This document shows, one piece after another, positions 26,375 through 34,090 of a stretch of DNA of 46,288 nucleotides. The DNA is from Candidatus Zixiibacteriota bacterium. Lineage in GTDB: Bacteria > Zixibacteria > MSB-5A5 > GN15 > FEB-12. Numbering within the stretch: the stretch's first letter is position 1; each line of letters starts with the position of its first letter. Below the pieces are notes generated by a model. That model was given only the letters and a program-made list of their open reading frames with translations, made no database searches and was not told where the DNA came from. The translations under genes were made by a program, and so were the position numbers. The stretch lies in assembly GCA_040752815.1 (NCBI GenBank), contig JBFMGC010000005.1:1-46288 (forward strand), given 5' to 3'.

Positions 26375-27294
26375 CCGAACAGCCTCCCGGCTTCGGCGTG
26401 GCCCAGATCATCGACCAGCAGCACTTTCAGGTCGATCTTCGCCAGATCGGCCTCGCCCAAGCCGATAGATTTGGCTGTCCGCAAATACCTGACTTCGCGC
26501 CCGGACTGCGCCAGCGTAGGACGGCCGTTTCTCTCCCGCAGGTGTTCGACTATCTCCAGTCCGACTCGGTCCGCGGCCACCGGGTCGCGCGAGATAATCA
26601 ACGCGCCGAACTTAGCCACAAACCGATCCACATAACCGGGACCGCCGTCGTACTGCACGCGCATGGCGTCGATAATCGTCAGTCGGTTTTTTTGCCGAAT
26701 CGGTGCCAGATTGTTGACATGAGCGCAATACGGGTCACAGCAGTCAGCATGGAACTTGTTCGGATTATGAATCGCCCCGTACATGTTCTTCATACCGGCC
26801 GATAGCCCGGCGATAGAGTGATCCTTGAGCACGGGCAGGTTTATGCTCGAGTCAATCATTTCCGTCATAATGCGGCTGACTAACGAGCTCACCTGACCGA
26901 AGGAGCTGAACTCGGACGCATACCCGACCCCGTTGGCATCGGTACCCAGACACCTCACCCCCCGGCCAGCGGCGTTAAGCGTGAAGCCGCCATCGGCCAG
27001 TTCCCGGCTGGTGCGCTCCCAGATGATCAGATCGTTGGCCTCGAATCCGTGGTCCATCAATATAACAGTCAGGGCATCGACAAGCGCCACCGGCGTGGAA
27101 TTGAAGCGCCTGGCCAGGCAACTGGTCTTGAAACCCACCACCCCACCTTGCAGAATTGTGGACAGAATGGAACCAACGTTGGGAGCGCTGTTGAGGTTGG
27201 ACAGCCCAGCCTCGAGGAGCCGCCGATAGGTCCGGGTATCGACTCCGCCGTCGATCGACCCTTCAGCCCGCTTGACAACCACCACTCTGCTCAT
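26371..27294 (-). CDS. DUF362 domain protein
   Basis: 307 residues. The family pattern is visible: KPTT-like opening replaced by GVVGFKTSC, then LINLPVLKDH-type segment (SSINLPVLKDHSIAG), LSAGMKNMYG, ADCCDPYCAHVNNLAPI, LTIIDAMRVQYDGGPG and ISRDPVAADRVGLEI. DUF362 proteins are of unknown function and often accompany iron-sulfur or radical SAM proteins. No export signal is visible. It is first in the trio and shares an ATGA overlap with the radical SAM gene. It starts at ATG 27294 without a Shine-Dalgarno sequence, six bases after a perfect TATAAT. Confidence 0.85.
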   Translation of the reverse strand: MSRVVVVKRAEGSIDGGVDTRTYRRLLEAGLSNLNSAPNVGSILSTILQGGVVGFKTSCLARRFNSTPVALVDALTVILMDHGFEANDLIIWERTSRELADGGFTLNAAGRGVRCLGTDANGVGYASEFSSFGQVSSLVSRIMTEMIDSSINLPVLKDHSIAGLSAGMKNMYGAIHNPNKFHADCCDPYCAHVNNLAPIRQKNRLTIIDAMRVQYDGGPGYVDRFVAKFGALIISRDPVAADRVGLEIVEHLRERNGRPTLAQSGREVRYLRTAKSIGLGEADLAKIDLKVLLVDDLGHAEAGRLFG

Positions 27295-27300
27295 ACCGAT

Positions 27301-27306
27301 ATTATA
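27301..27306 (-). promoter_or_regulatory. -10 element placed for a leaderless DUF362 transcript
   Basis: TATAAT on the minus strand ends six bases before the ATG at 27294, which would put the transcription start at or next to the start codon. No good -35 is present and no Shine-Dalgarno sequence exists between them. Confidence 0.35.
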
Positions 27307-27382
27307 ATGTTTTGTTTTTGGACGCTACAGCGGATTTGGGATGGGAACCGCCTGAATCGTGATTTCAGGTCGAAAATTATCG

Positions 27383-27412
27383 TGGACAGATGGTGTCGGT
27401 CATATTTATTAT
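27383..27412 (+). promoter_or_regulatory. Candidate promoter of the SBBP protein gene
   Basis: TGGACA (27383-27388) and TATTAT (27407-27412), each five of six consensus, with an 18-base spacer. The leader would be about 59 bases to the ATG at 27478. Confidence 0.5.
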
Positions 27413-27477
27413 GAGTTAGGAACCGGCGTACAAATCTACCTTCCCGCCCCGGTCCGCAGACACGATTGGCCTGCCAC

Positions 27478-29982
27478 ATGATTCTACTCCTGTTTCTCGG
27501 CGCAGCGTTACTGGTTGGAGCTGATGTCGCACTGGCTCAGCCTCAAGGCGGCCCAGACAACCTCCACGAGTCTGCCGTCAGTGCTCTGGCTTCGATGCCG
27601 CTGGCGTTTACTGAAAACGCGGGCCAGTGGGACAGCCAGGTTTTGTACAGGGCCAACGCCGGAGATATGGCGATCTGGATTACGTCAGATGGCGTCACCT
27701 ATCAGTTGGCGCGACGTTCCGAGGAACTGGCGTCAGGTTACGATCCCGGTGCACCGGGCACGCCACCCGCGAGTGTAGAAACCAGATTGCTCAGGTCGGT
27801 TCTTGTCGGCGCTAATCCCCGGCCGGGTGTGTCCCGTGAGCGGCGCATGGCGTACACCTGCAATTACTTCCTGGGCAACGATCCAGGATTATGGCGCACC
27901 GACGTACCCAACTACGAGTCAGTAGTAGTGACAGACGTATACCCCGGAATCGACCTCGCTTTTTACGGAAACGGTCGCAGAATGGAGTATGATTTCCGCG
28001 TCTCGGCCCGAGCGGACCATGCGCGCATCCGGATCGAATATCAGGGAGCCGACAGTCTGGCGATTACGAGCGATGGCGCTCTGGAAATTACGAGCGGATG
28101 GGGAAAACTAAGAGAATTGGCGCCGGTGGTTTACCAGGAGGTCGGCGGCAAGCGCAAGGCGATATCAGGCCGCTATCAGTTTCACGACAAGCACTCGTTC
28201 GGGTTTCTCCTTGGCCCCGAGTACAACCCCGCGCTTCCTGTTGTCATAGATCCGGTGCTCGTGTACAGCACCTACTTGGGAGGAACTTCGAACGATGCCG
28301 GCAGAGGGATCGCGGTTGATTCCGCCGGCGCAGTCTATATAGCCGGGGAGACATTCTCCTCGAATTTTCCCACCATGAACCCGTTGCAACCGACCCGGCT
28401 CGGCTATCTCAGCGCATTTGTCACCAAGCTGTCGAGTTCCGGCAACTCGCTGGTTTACAGTACTTACCTCGGTGGTAGTGTGACCGATGCGGCCTCGGCA
28501 ATTGCGGTCGCCGCCGACGGCTCAGCCATTGTGGCCGGGTTTGCGTCCTCCAGCGATTTCCCCACCCACAATCCGCTCCAGGGACAGTACGGCGGCGGGG
28601 TGGCCGACGCGTTCATCGCCAAGCTATCCAGCCAGGGCAATAGTCTGTTGTACAGTACATATCTCGGCGGCAGCGACTGGGACCAGGCCACCGCTATCGC
28701 GGTGGGCAGTACCGGCGCGGCGTACGTGACTGGGTACACCCTGTCAGACGATTTCCCCACGCTTGATCCGTTCCAGGAGTCAAATCAGGGCGATTATGAT
28801 GCCTTTGTCGCCAAGCTAACAGTGGGCGGCGCCCGTCTGCATTTCAGCACTTACCTCGGCGGAATCTCTACCGATGCCGGAAACGCCATCGCGGTCGACC
28901 TCGCCGGATCCGCCTATGTGACCGGGCGAACCCTGTCACCTTGGTTCCCCATCAGTAATGAATTCCAGGGTTCGCTGCAGGGATACTATCAAGATGCCTT
29001 TGTGTCCAAGTTTGCCCCCCTCGGCGACAGCCTTATCTTCAGCACTTACCTGGGCGGCGAGAACGATGACTACGGTTCGGCAATCGCTATCGATAAGCTC
29101 GGGGCAACATACGTGGTCGGAAGAACCAGGTCGACAGCCTTTCCAACCCGCGATGCTCTTCAGGACAATAACGCAGGTGGTTACGACGCATTCGTCACGC
29201 GCCTGGCGTACGGAGGCGACAGCCTGATTTTCAGTACCTACCTGGGCGGCTCCGGCGACGATTATGGGTTGGCAGTCTGTGTCGACGCCCTCGGGGCGGT
29301 CTTTGCTGCCGGACGGACTGCGTCCTCGGACTTCACAACACTGGATGCCTACCAGAACAACTTTCGGGGAGGCGCCTCGGACGCCTTCGTTGCCCGACTA
29401 TCCGGTCTCAATGGTAGCTCGATTTATAGTAGCTACCTCGGCGGATCCGGTGTAGATGTATGCTACAGCGCAGCCACCAACCGCGCCGGAACGGTCTTCT
29501 TATCGGGGTTCACCGAGTCCAATGACTTTCCCACGCTCACCCCGTACCAGGGCGTTCTCAATTCGCTGGGGGCGGATGTGTTCGCGGTCAAGTTCTATGA
29601 TAGTCTGTCTGAAGACCAGGACGACGACGGCATACCCGACGTGCTTGATAACTGCCCGGCGCACTCCAATCCCGGGCAGGAAGATGTCAATTTGAATGGC
29701 GTTGGGGACGCGTGCGAGGACTGCTGCACCGGACGAGTGGGCGACGCCAACGGCAGCGGTGAGGACGAGCCGACCATCGGAGACGTGAGCGTGATGATCG
29801 ACGCCAAGTTCATAGCCGGGAGCTGCGCGGGCATTTTGGCTTGTTTGAGCGAAGCCGATATCAACCAATCCGGGGGAGTCTCGCCGAGTTGCGAAGATGT
29901 AACTATCGGGGATATCTCCGTGTTGATCGACTATCTGTTCATCAGCGGTCCCAATTCGGCCATCCTGCCAGACTGTTTCTGA
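27478..29982 (+). CDS. SBBP beta-propeller surface protein with TSP3 and dockerin-like C-terminus
   Basis: 834 residues from ATG 27478; an in-frame TTG at 27466 is the alternative, and neither has a clear ribosome binding site. The signal peptide ends near ADVALAQ. A DUF7948-like N-terminal region (FTENAGQWDSQVLY, CNYFLGNDPGLWRTDVPNY, VYPGIDLAFYG) leads into at least seven SBBP repeats (YSTYLGGS..D...AIAVD..G.AYV.G.T.S.DFPT). A thrombospondin type 3-like calcium segment follows (DQDDDGIPDVLDNCP) and then the dockerin-like domain shared with two neighbours. Such proteins are extracellular propellers; the ligand is unknown. It is divergent from the DUF362 trio. Confidence 0.82.
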   Translation: MILLLFLGAALLVGADVALAQPQGGPDNLHESAVSALASMPLAFTENAGQWDSQVLYRANAGDMAIWITSDGVTYQLARRSEELASGYDPGAPGTPPASVETRLLRSVLVGANPRPGVSRERRMAYTCNYFLGNDPGLWRTDVPNYESVVVTDVYPGIDLAFYGNGRRMEYDFRVSARADHARIRIEYQGADSLAITSDGALEITSGWGKLRELAPVVYQEVGGKRKAISGRYQFHDKHSFGFLLGPEYNPALPVVIDPVLVYSTYLGGTSNDAGRGIAVDSAGAVYIAGETFSSNFPTMNPLQPTRLGYLSAFVTKLSSSGNSLVYSTYLGGSVTDAASAIAVAADGSAIVAGFASSSDFPTHNPLQGQYGGGVADAFIAKLSSQGNSLLYSTYLGGSDWDQATAIAVGSTGAAYVTGYTLSDDFPTLDPFQESNQGDYDAFVAKLTVGGARLHFSTYLGGISTDAGNAIAVDLAGSAYVTGRTLSPWFPISNEFQGSLQGYYQDAFVSKFAPLGDSLIFSTYLGGENDDYGSAIAIDKLGATYVVGRTRSTAFPTRDALQDNNAGGYDAFVTRLAYGGDSLIFSTYLGGSGDDYGLAVCVDALGAVFAAGRTASSDFTTLDAYQNNFRGGASDAFVARLSGLNGSSIYSSYLGGSGVDVCYSAATNRAGTVFLSGFTESNDFPTLTPYQGVLNSLGADVFAVKFYDSLSEDQDDDGIPDVLDNCPAHSNPGQEDVNLNGVGDACEDCCTGRVGDANGSGEDEPTIGDVSVMIDAKFIAGSCAGILACLSEADINQSGGVSPSCEDVTIGDISVLIDYLFISGPNSAILPDCF

Positions 29983-30181
29983 CTTCACGTTTTGTCCTCA
30001 TCGAGGTTCGCGCCATGGTTTGGTAGTGACGTGGCAAACTCCAAGACAGCGTCTGTGGTCGCAACAAAAGAGTCAATTCGGTCTTGCCTTTATGGTTGCG
30101 CGGCGGTAGTTTGAGTGGCCAATAGAACCGCATCAAGTGAGAAACCATGGGTCGTCGTGATTCGAAAGGACGGTTAGTTCT
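29983..30181. other. Short intergenic region before the DUF2914 gene
   Basis: 199 bases. AAAGGA lies about 10 bases before the ATG at 30182. I see no clear terminator or promoter. Confidence 0.4.
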
Positions 30182-30610
30182 ATGAGAACTCTGTTCGCAG
30201 CCATGATGCTATGCCTGGGCGCCGGCGCTGCCGGTCTCACCCAGGACCAACCACAAACCATGCCCGCGACCGCGCCGTCGCTAAGCGCCGAGGCCGAGGT
30301 CTGCACGGCAGTTGTTGACCGCATGCCGTCGGGCGGCGGCACTATTTTCGGCGCCGATGTGGGCACGTTGTGCTGCTGGAGCCGGATTACCGGCGCGGTC
30401 GGCGAGACCACGATCGTACACATCTGGTCGTACAACGGCAAAGAGATGGCCGTGGTGGAACTTCCAGTAAGGAGCAGTTCCTGGCGGACACACAGCCGCA
30501 AGAATATACTGCCCGAGTGGACCGGTAACTGGGAGGTAAAGGTGGTGGACGCCGACGGTAACACTCTCAAATCGGTCGCGTTCACTGTTGGTACGGCCAC
30601 CACCCAGTAG
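30182..30610 (+). CDS. Small secreted DUF2914 protein
   Basis: 142 residues. The signal peptide (MRTLFAAMMLCLGAGAAGL) is followed by a DUF2914 domain: EVCTAVVDRMPSG, then GTLCCWSRITGA, TTIVHIWSYNGKEMAVVEL, SSWRTHSRKNILPEWTGNW and VKVVDADGNTL. The domain is an Ig-like, periplasmic or cell-surface module of unknown function, common in Gram-negative proteins. Its usual Cys in the (L/V)xCxxR(I)xG block is present as CCW. It is a single gene between two large surface proteins. Confidence 0.8.
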   Translation: MRTLFAAMMLCLGAGAAGLTQDQPQTMPATAPSLSAEAEVCTAVVDRMPSGGGTIFGADVGTLCCWSRITGAVGETTIVHIWSYNGKEMAVVELPVRSSSWRTHSRKNILPEWTGNWEVKVVDADGNTLKSVAFTVGTATTQ

Positions 30611-30930
30611 CCTGGCGGTGGTCATGGCGGGAGGGACGTACAGCGGGTTGTCTGGAAGACGGCTTACTCAACGGGTTGACTAGCGCAGTGCATTATCTTC
30701 ACCGCGCTGGGAACCTTGCGGCTCCCAACATAGTTCTTGAATGTGGACTGAGATCAGCAGCATCGTCCTGGGGCGATGAATCAATCATCGCATGCCCCCC
30801 TGGTCTCCTGTCAATACAAATGTGTGCCTGATTCTAATCCGCTTAGGATCGGTTCACGCATGGCGTTTCGGACAAGGTGAAACGAGGACAGAAAGCCGCT
30901 GTCCCCAGCGAACAGTCAGGAGATTTCCAC
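30611..30930. other. Intergenic region before the cupredoxin gene
   Basis: 320 bases with no supported gene apart from the two tandem hairpins at 30864-30904. The GGAG ribosome binding site of the next gene lies 8 bases before its ATG. Confidence 0.5.
30864..30904 (+). promoter_or_regulatory. Tandem hairpins in the leader of the cupredoxin gene
   Basis: CGTTTC/GAAACG (loop 9) is followed after one base by GGACAG/CTGTCC (loop 7). The loop of the first contains a second GGACA, which could pair with the same TGTCC, so two exclusive folds are possible. They sit 27 bases before the start codon. No known riboswitch class is matched. Confidence 0.3.
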
Positions 30931-32133
30931 ATGACCAGGAGCACACGAATCGTAACGGCACTGGTGTTGCCGGCAGTCATGGCGATGCCACCCGCGACCC
31001 AGGCCACTATACGCAACATCAGCGTTGTCAACTTCGCCTTTACGCCCGAGAACACGGTGGCAAACGTGGGGGACACTATCCGGTGGACCTTCGTGGCCGG
31101 GATACATACGTCCACGTCCGATCAGGGCTCGCAAAAGATATGGGATTCCGGTAACAGGTCTTCCGGCACATTCGATATTGTGATAAATCCCTCTGACGGC
31201 CCGGGTCCCTTCCCCTACACCTGCACGGTACACTCGACACTCATGTTCGACACTATTCTGGTTTCGGCGACCAACGACGGCGACGGTGACGGCGTTGCCG
31301 ATATATCCGACAACTGCCCGTTCGTGCCCAATCCGACCCAGGTAAACAACGATATGGACGGCTACGGAGCCGCCTGCGACTGCGATGACACCCGGGCAAA
31401 TGTGTACCCCGGTGCGCCGGAGATTTTCGGCGACGGCATCGACCAGGACTGCAATGGTACCGACGCCGTCATTTGTTTTGTAGACGCCGACATGGACGGA
31501 TTTGGTTCACCGACTATGATTATAGCCACCGACGGCAGTTGCGATCTGGCCGAATTGGAGTCGTCGGTCTCGACCGATTGTAACGACAACAATCCGACAG
31601 TCTTCCCCGGCGCGACCGAGGTCCCAGATGACGGTATCGATCAGGACTGCAATGGTACCGACGCCGTTACTTGCTTTGTCGATGCCGATTCCGACGGATT
31701 CGGCGCGGCGGGCATGACGGTGATTTCACCTGATGGCGTCTGCGACGCCGGCAGCAACGAGTCGGATTTTGATACCGATTGTGATGACTCTAACCCGACC
31801 ATATACCCGGGTGCGCCGGAGATCCCCAACGACGGTATCGATCAAGACTGCGACGGATCCGATCAGACGGGCACCTGCTGCCGGGTCAGGGTGGGCGACG
31901 CCAACAACAGCGGCGAGGACGAACCGTCTATCGGCGATGTGACGGTCATGATCGATGCCAAGTTCATCACAGGGACCTGCGATGGGGTTATTAGCTGCCT
32001 GCTCGAGGCGGATATCAACCAGTCCGGCGGTCTGACTGCAACCTGCGATGATATCACGATTGGCGATATCACCGTCCTGATTGACTATCTGTTCATCACC
32101 GGGTCGTCGCTTGGTTTGCCCGACTGCCTGTAG
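30931..32133 (+). CDS. Secreted cupredoxin with MopE-type repeats and dockerin-like C-terminus
   Basis: 400 residues. ATG at 30931 is preferred (GGAG at 8 bases; signal peptide TRSTRIVTALVLPAVMAMPPATQA). Residues 27-112 form a cupredoxin-like domain with a complete type 1 copper ligand set: His59, Cys98, His101 and Met105. Next come a TSP3-like calcium stretch (DGDGDGVADISDNCP) and three MopE-type putative metal-binding repeats (DCDD...YPGAPEI..DGIDQDCNG). The dockerin-like domain closes the protein (VGDANNSGEDEPSIGD, EADINQSGG). It may be an extracellular copper protein, for electron transfer or copper capture. It is a single gene with its own terminator. Confidence 0.82.
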   Translation: MTRSTRIVTALVLPAVMAMPPATQATIRNISVVNFAFTPENTVANVGDTIRWTFVAGIHTSTSDQGSQKIWDSGNRSSGTFDIVINPSDGPGPFPYTCTVHSTLMFDTILVSATNDGDGDGVADISDNCPFVPNPTQVNNDMDGYGAACDCDDTRANVYPGAPEIFGDGIDQDCNGTDAVICFVDADMDGFGSPTMIIATDGSCDLAELESSVSTDCNDNNPTVFPGATEVPDDGIDQDCNGTDAVTCFVDADSDGFGAAGMTVISPDGVCDAGSNESDFDTDCDDSNPTIYPGAPEIPNDGIDQDCDGSDQTGTCCRVRVGDANNSGEDEPSIGDVTVMIDAKFITGTCDGVISCLLEADINQSGGLTATCDDITIGDITVLIDYLFITGSSLGLPDCL

Positions 32134-32187
32134 TCCGGTGTTCGGGCAGTTGAGAGTTCTGCAGCAAAGACCTGCTTCTTCCAGTTT

Positions 32188-32219
32188 AAGGCAGGCCGCA
32201 TTCTGGCGAGGCCTGTCTT
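32188..32219 (+). terminator. Terminator of the cupredoxin gene
   Basis: Stem AAGGCAGGCC/GGCCTGTCTT (10 bp including one G-U, loop 12) followed by TGCTTG, 54 bases after the stop codon. Confidence 0.65.
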
Positions 32220-32318
32220 TGCTTGTGCCGAGTTCGGGCCAATGGCCGGCGATGCGCGGCGAACATTATGTTCTCTCCAGTGGTTCTCTAGACTAGAGTG
32301 TTCCGCCGGAGAGGTGCC

Positions 32319-33371
32319 ATGCCAAAACTAACAGCTATCGCCACTGCCGTGCCGGCGTACCGGGTGTCTCAGGATCAGGCCCGTACCTTTGCCGCACGCC
32401 TGTTTGGCGAACACCTTTCCGATATCGATCGCCTTATGCCCTTGTTTGACAACGCGGGAATCCAGTCACGCTATTTCTCGGTGCCGGTGGAGTGGTTCGC
32501 CACCGACCATTCGCTGGACGAAAAGAATCAACTTTATATCGAGTCGGCCACCCGCCTGGGGGCTGAGGCCGCCCAGCAAGTTCTGAATCGAACCGGCACC
32601 GACTCTGCTCAAATCGATTACATCATCTACGTAAACACCACTGGTCTGGCGACACCGTCGATCGATGCGCGTCTAATCAATGTCCTCGGCTTACGCCGAG
32701 ATATACGCCGCACCCCTATCTGGGGACTCGGCTGCGCCGGCGGCGCGGCGGGCCTCGCCCACGCGTATCACTACCTGCTGGGACACCCGGACCACCGGGT
32801 TCTGCTGGTGGCGGTCGAACTATGCGGTCTGACATTTATCCGGGACGACTATTCCAAGAGCAACCTGGTAGCATGCGCCTTATTCGGCGAAGGAGCGGCC
32901 GCAACTCTCGTTTGTGGCGATGAGCTTCACTCTGAGGGACTCACTATACTGGACACTAAAAGTAGCTTTTACCCCGATTCCTTGAGCGTCATGGGCTGGA
33001 ACATCGTGGCTCGCGGTATGCAGGTCGTGTTTGACCGTCGCATTCCCGATATCGTCGCTCAGCACGCCGCGGCCGAACTGGATTCTTTCCTCGCCAAACA
33101 CAATCTGGATCGCGCGAGCATCAACTACTTCTTGTACCACCCCGGAGGCGTGAAAGTGGTTCAGGCGTACGAATCAGCTTACGGCGTCAACGGCGACCTC
33201 TTTGCCCTCTCGCGCGCGATCCTTCGCGACTACGGCAACATGTCATCGGTGTCGGTGCTCTTTGTCATCAGCCGCTTTTTGCAGGAGAATACGCCGCAGC
33301 GGTCGGGTTACGGTCTTGTCTCCGCCCTCGGGCCGGGCTTCTGCTCCGAGTCGCTTCTGGTGCAATGCTAA
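32319..33371 (+). CDS. Type III polyketide synthase (chalcone/stilbene synthase family)
   Basis: 350 residues with the thiolase fold and all three catalytic residues: Cys139 in WGLGCAGGAAG, His274 in FLYHPGG, and Asn307 in YGNMSS, followed by SALGPGFCSE near the C-terminus. It condenses malonyl-CoA units on an acyl-CoA starter in the cytoplasm; bacterial members often make alkylpyrones or alkylresorcinols. ATG 32319 is preferred, with GAGAGG five bases before it. The methyltransferase or oxidoreductase partners usually found next to bacterial type III PKS genes are absent here. The product cannot be predicted. Aryl-acyl-CoA from the IorAB pathway is one possible starter (speculation). Confidence 0.9.
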   Translation: MPKLTAIATAVPAYRVSQDQARTFAARLFGEHLSDIDRLMPLFDNAGIQSRYFSVPVEWFATDHSLDEKNQLYIESATRLGAEAAQQVLNRTGTDSAQIDYIIYVNTTGLATPSIDARLINVLGLRRDIRRTPIWGLGCAGGAAGLAHAYHYLLGHPDHRVLLVAVELCGLTFIRDDYSKSNLVACALFGEGAAATLVCGDELHSEGLTILDTKSSFYPDSLSVMGWNIVARGMQVVFDRRIPDIVAQHAAAELDSFLAKHNLDRASINYFLYHPGGVKVVQAYESAYGVNGDLFALSRAILRDYGNMSSVSVLFVISRFLQENTPQRSGYGLVSALGPGFCSESLLVQC

Positions 33372-33628
33372 TGGCAGCTTCGGGTCAATAGACATTTGTC
33401 CGTGCGCGGCCCGCCGACGGCGGGTCCTCGTCTGCCGGTGTATCGAAGAAGGACTTGGATGGGACAGCCTCGGGAGGCCTGCCGCCCACGATTAGGAGTT
33501 ATTCATTGGGAAGGCACTAGTTCCGGTCAGTAGACAGTTTGTTCTGCTGCACCTTGAGCGCAGCAAGAAAGGGTCGCCATCAATGGCGACCCTTTCCGGG
33601 ATACACACAGTTCCATGTGGTAACGAGT
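33372..33628. other. Gap between convergent PKS and porin genes
   Basis: 257 bases with short GC-rich inverted repeats near 33405-33440 and the terminator at 33568-33595. No gene is supported. Confidence 0.5.
33568..33595 (-). terminator. Terminator of the cytochrome/porin operon
   Basis: Perfect 11-bp stem AAAGGGTCGCC/GGCGACCCTTT with a 6-base loop, followed on the minus strand by CTTGCTG; the stem itself ends in TTT. It lies 33 bases after the porin stop codon. Confidence 0.75.
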
Positions 33629-34090
33629 TCAGAAATCGAACCGGAAGCCACTTCGAATCAGAAAGAGGCTGCCCGATTCAACCCCGTACACATAGCCGGC
33701 ATCGTCGGCCAAATCCACGTATTCGCCATCAAGAGAGAAAGTGACGCCGCTGCCCATCAAATACTCAAAGCCAAGAATCGTCTGCAGAAGCGAGTAATCT
33801 AGATTCGAGTATTCATGCAGATTGCCAAAAGTGAAGTCCTGGTGGGTTAGATTACCTTCAATCTGTTCCGTCACATCCGGCATTACGACAGGATCTGACT
33901 CGGCCGATGCCTGGCTGAAAGTGACACTTCCATTCACCCCGAGCCGAGAGGTCGCTTTGCCGGAAACGCTCAGATACAAGCTGGCAACCTTGTTTTCGAA
34001 ATCAACCATGGCATAAGTCGAGCCAAAGTGCTTGGGCAAACTCACACTATTTGAGCCGACACTCACGGTGTCGGTAAAGAGATGGCCTGC
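33629..34090 (-). CDS. C-terminal part of the porin, in frame behind an internal UGA
   Basis: 153 codons continue the porin frame without a gap after the TGA at 34093-34091 (AGHLFTDTVSVGSNSV...). The piece has beta-strand periodicity and ends SGFRFDF, a typical outer-membrane C-terminal signal with terminal Phe. It has no signal peptide, and its first possible start (GTG at 34066) has no ribosome binding site, so it makes sense only as part of the upstream barrel. Either the UGA is read through, or the gene is broken, or the base is a sequencing error. Confidence 0.7.
   Translation of the reverse strand, partial: AGHLFTDTVSVGSNSVSLPKHFGSTYAMVDFENKVASLYLSVSGKATSRLGVNGSVTFSQASAESDPVVMPDVTEQIEGNLTHQDFTFGNLHEYSNLDYSLLQTILGFEYLMGSGVTFSLDGEYVDLADDAGYVYGVESGSLFLIRSGFRFDF
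34056..34074 (-). other. Stem-loop 17 bases downstream of the in-frame UGA
   Basis: CCGACAC/GTGTCGG (7 bp, loop CGUGA). The loop begins 24 bases after the UGA and has G as its second base. This loosely fits published descriptions of bacterial SECIS elements, but it is not proof of selenocysteine insertion. Confidence 0.3.

Noticed and set aside
27466-27480. TTG at 27466 as the start of the SBBP protein
   Set aside because: It has no ribosome binding site and adds only four residues; ATG at 27478 gives a plausible signal peptide, though the start remains uncertain.
30841-30930. Possible cyclic-di-GMP (GEMM) riboswitch before the cupredoxin gene
   Set aside because: GGACAGAAAGCC superficially recalls the GEMM core, but the rest of the conserved core and the required helix order are missing.
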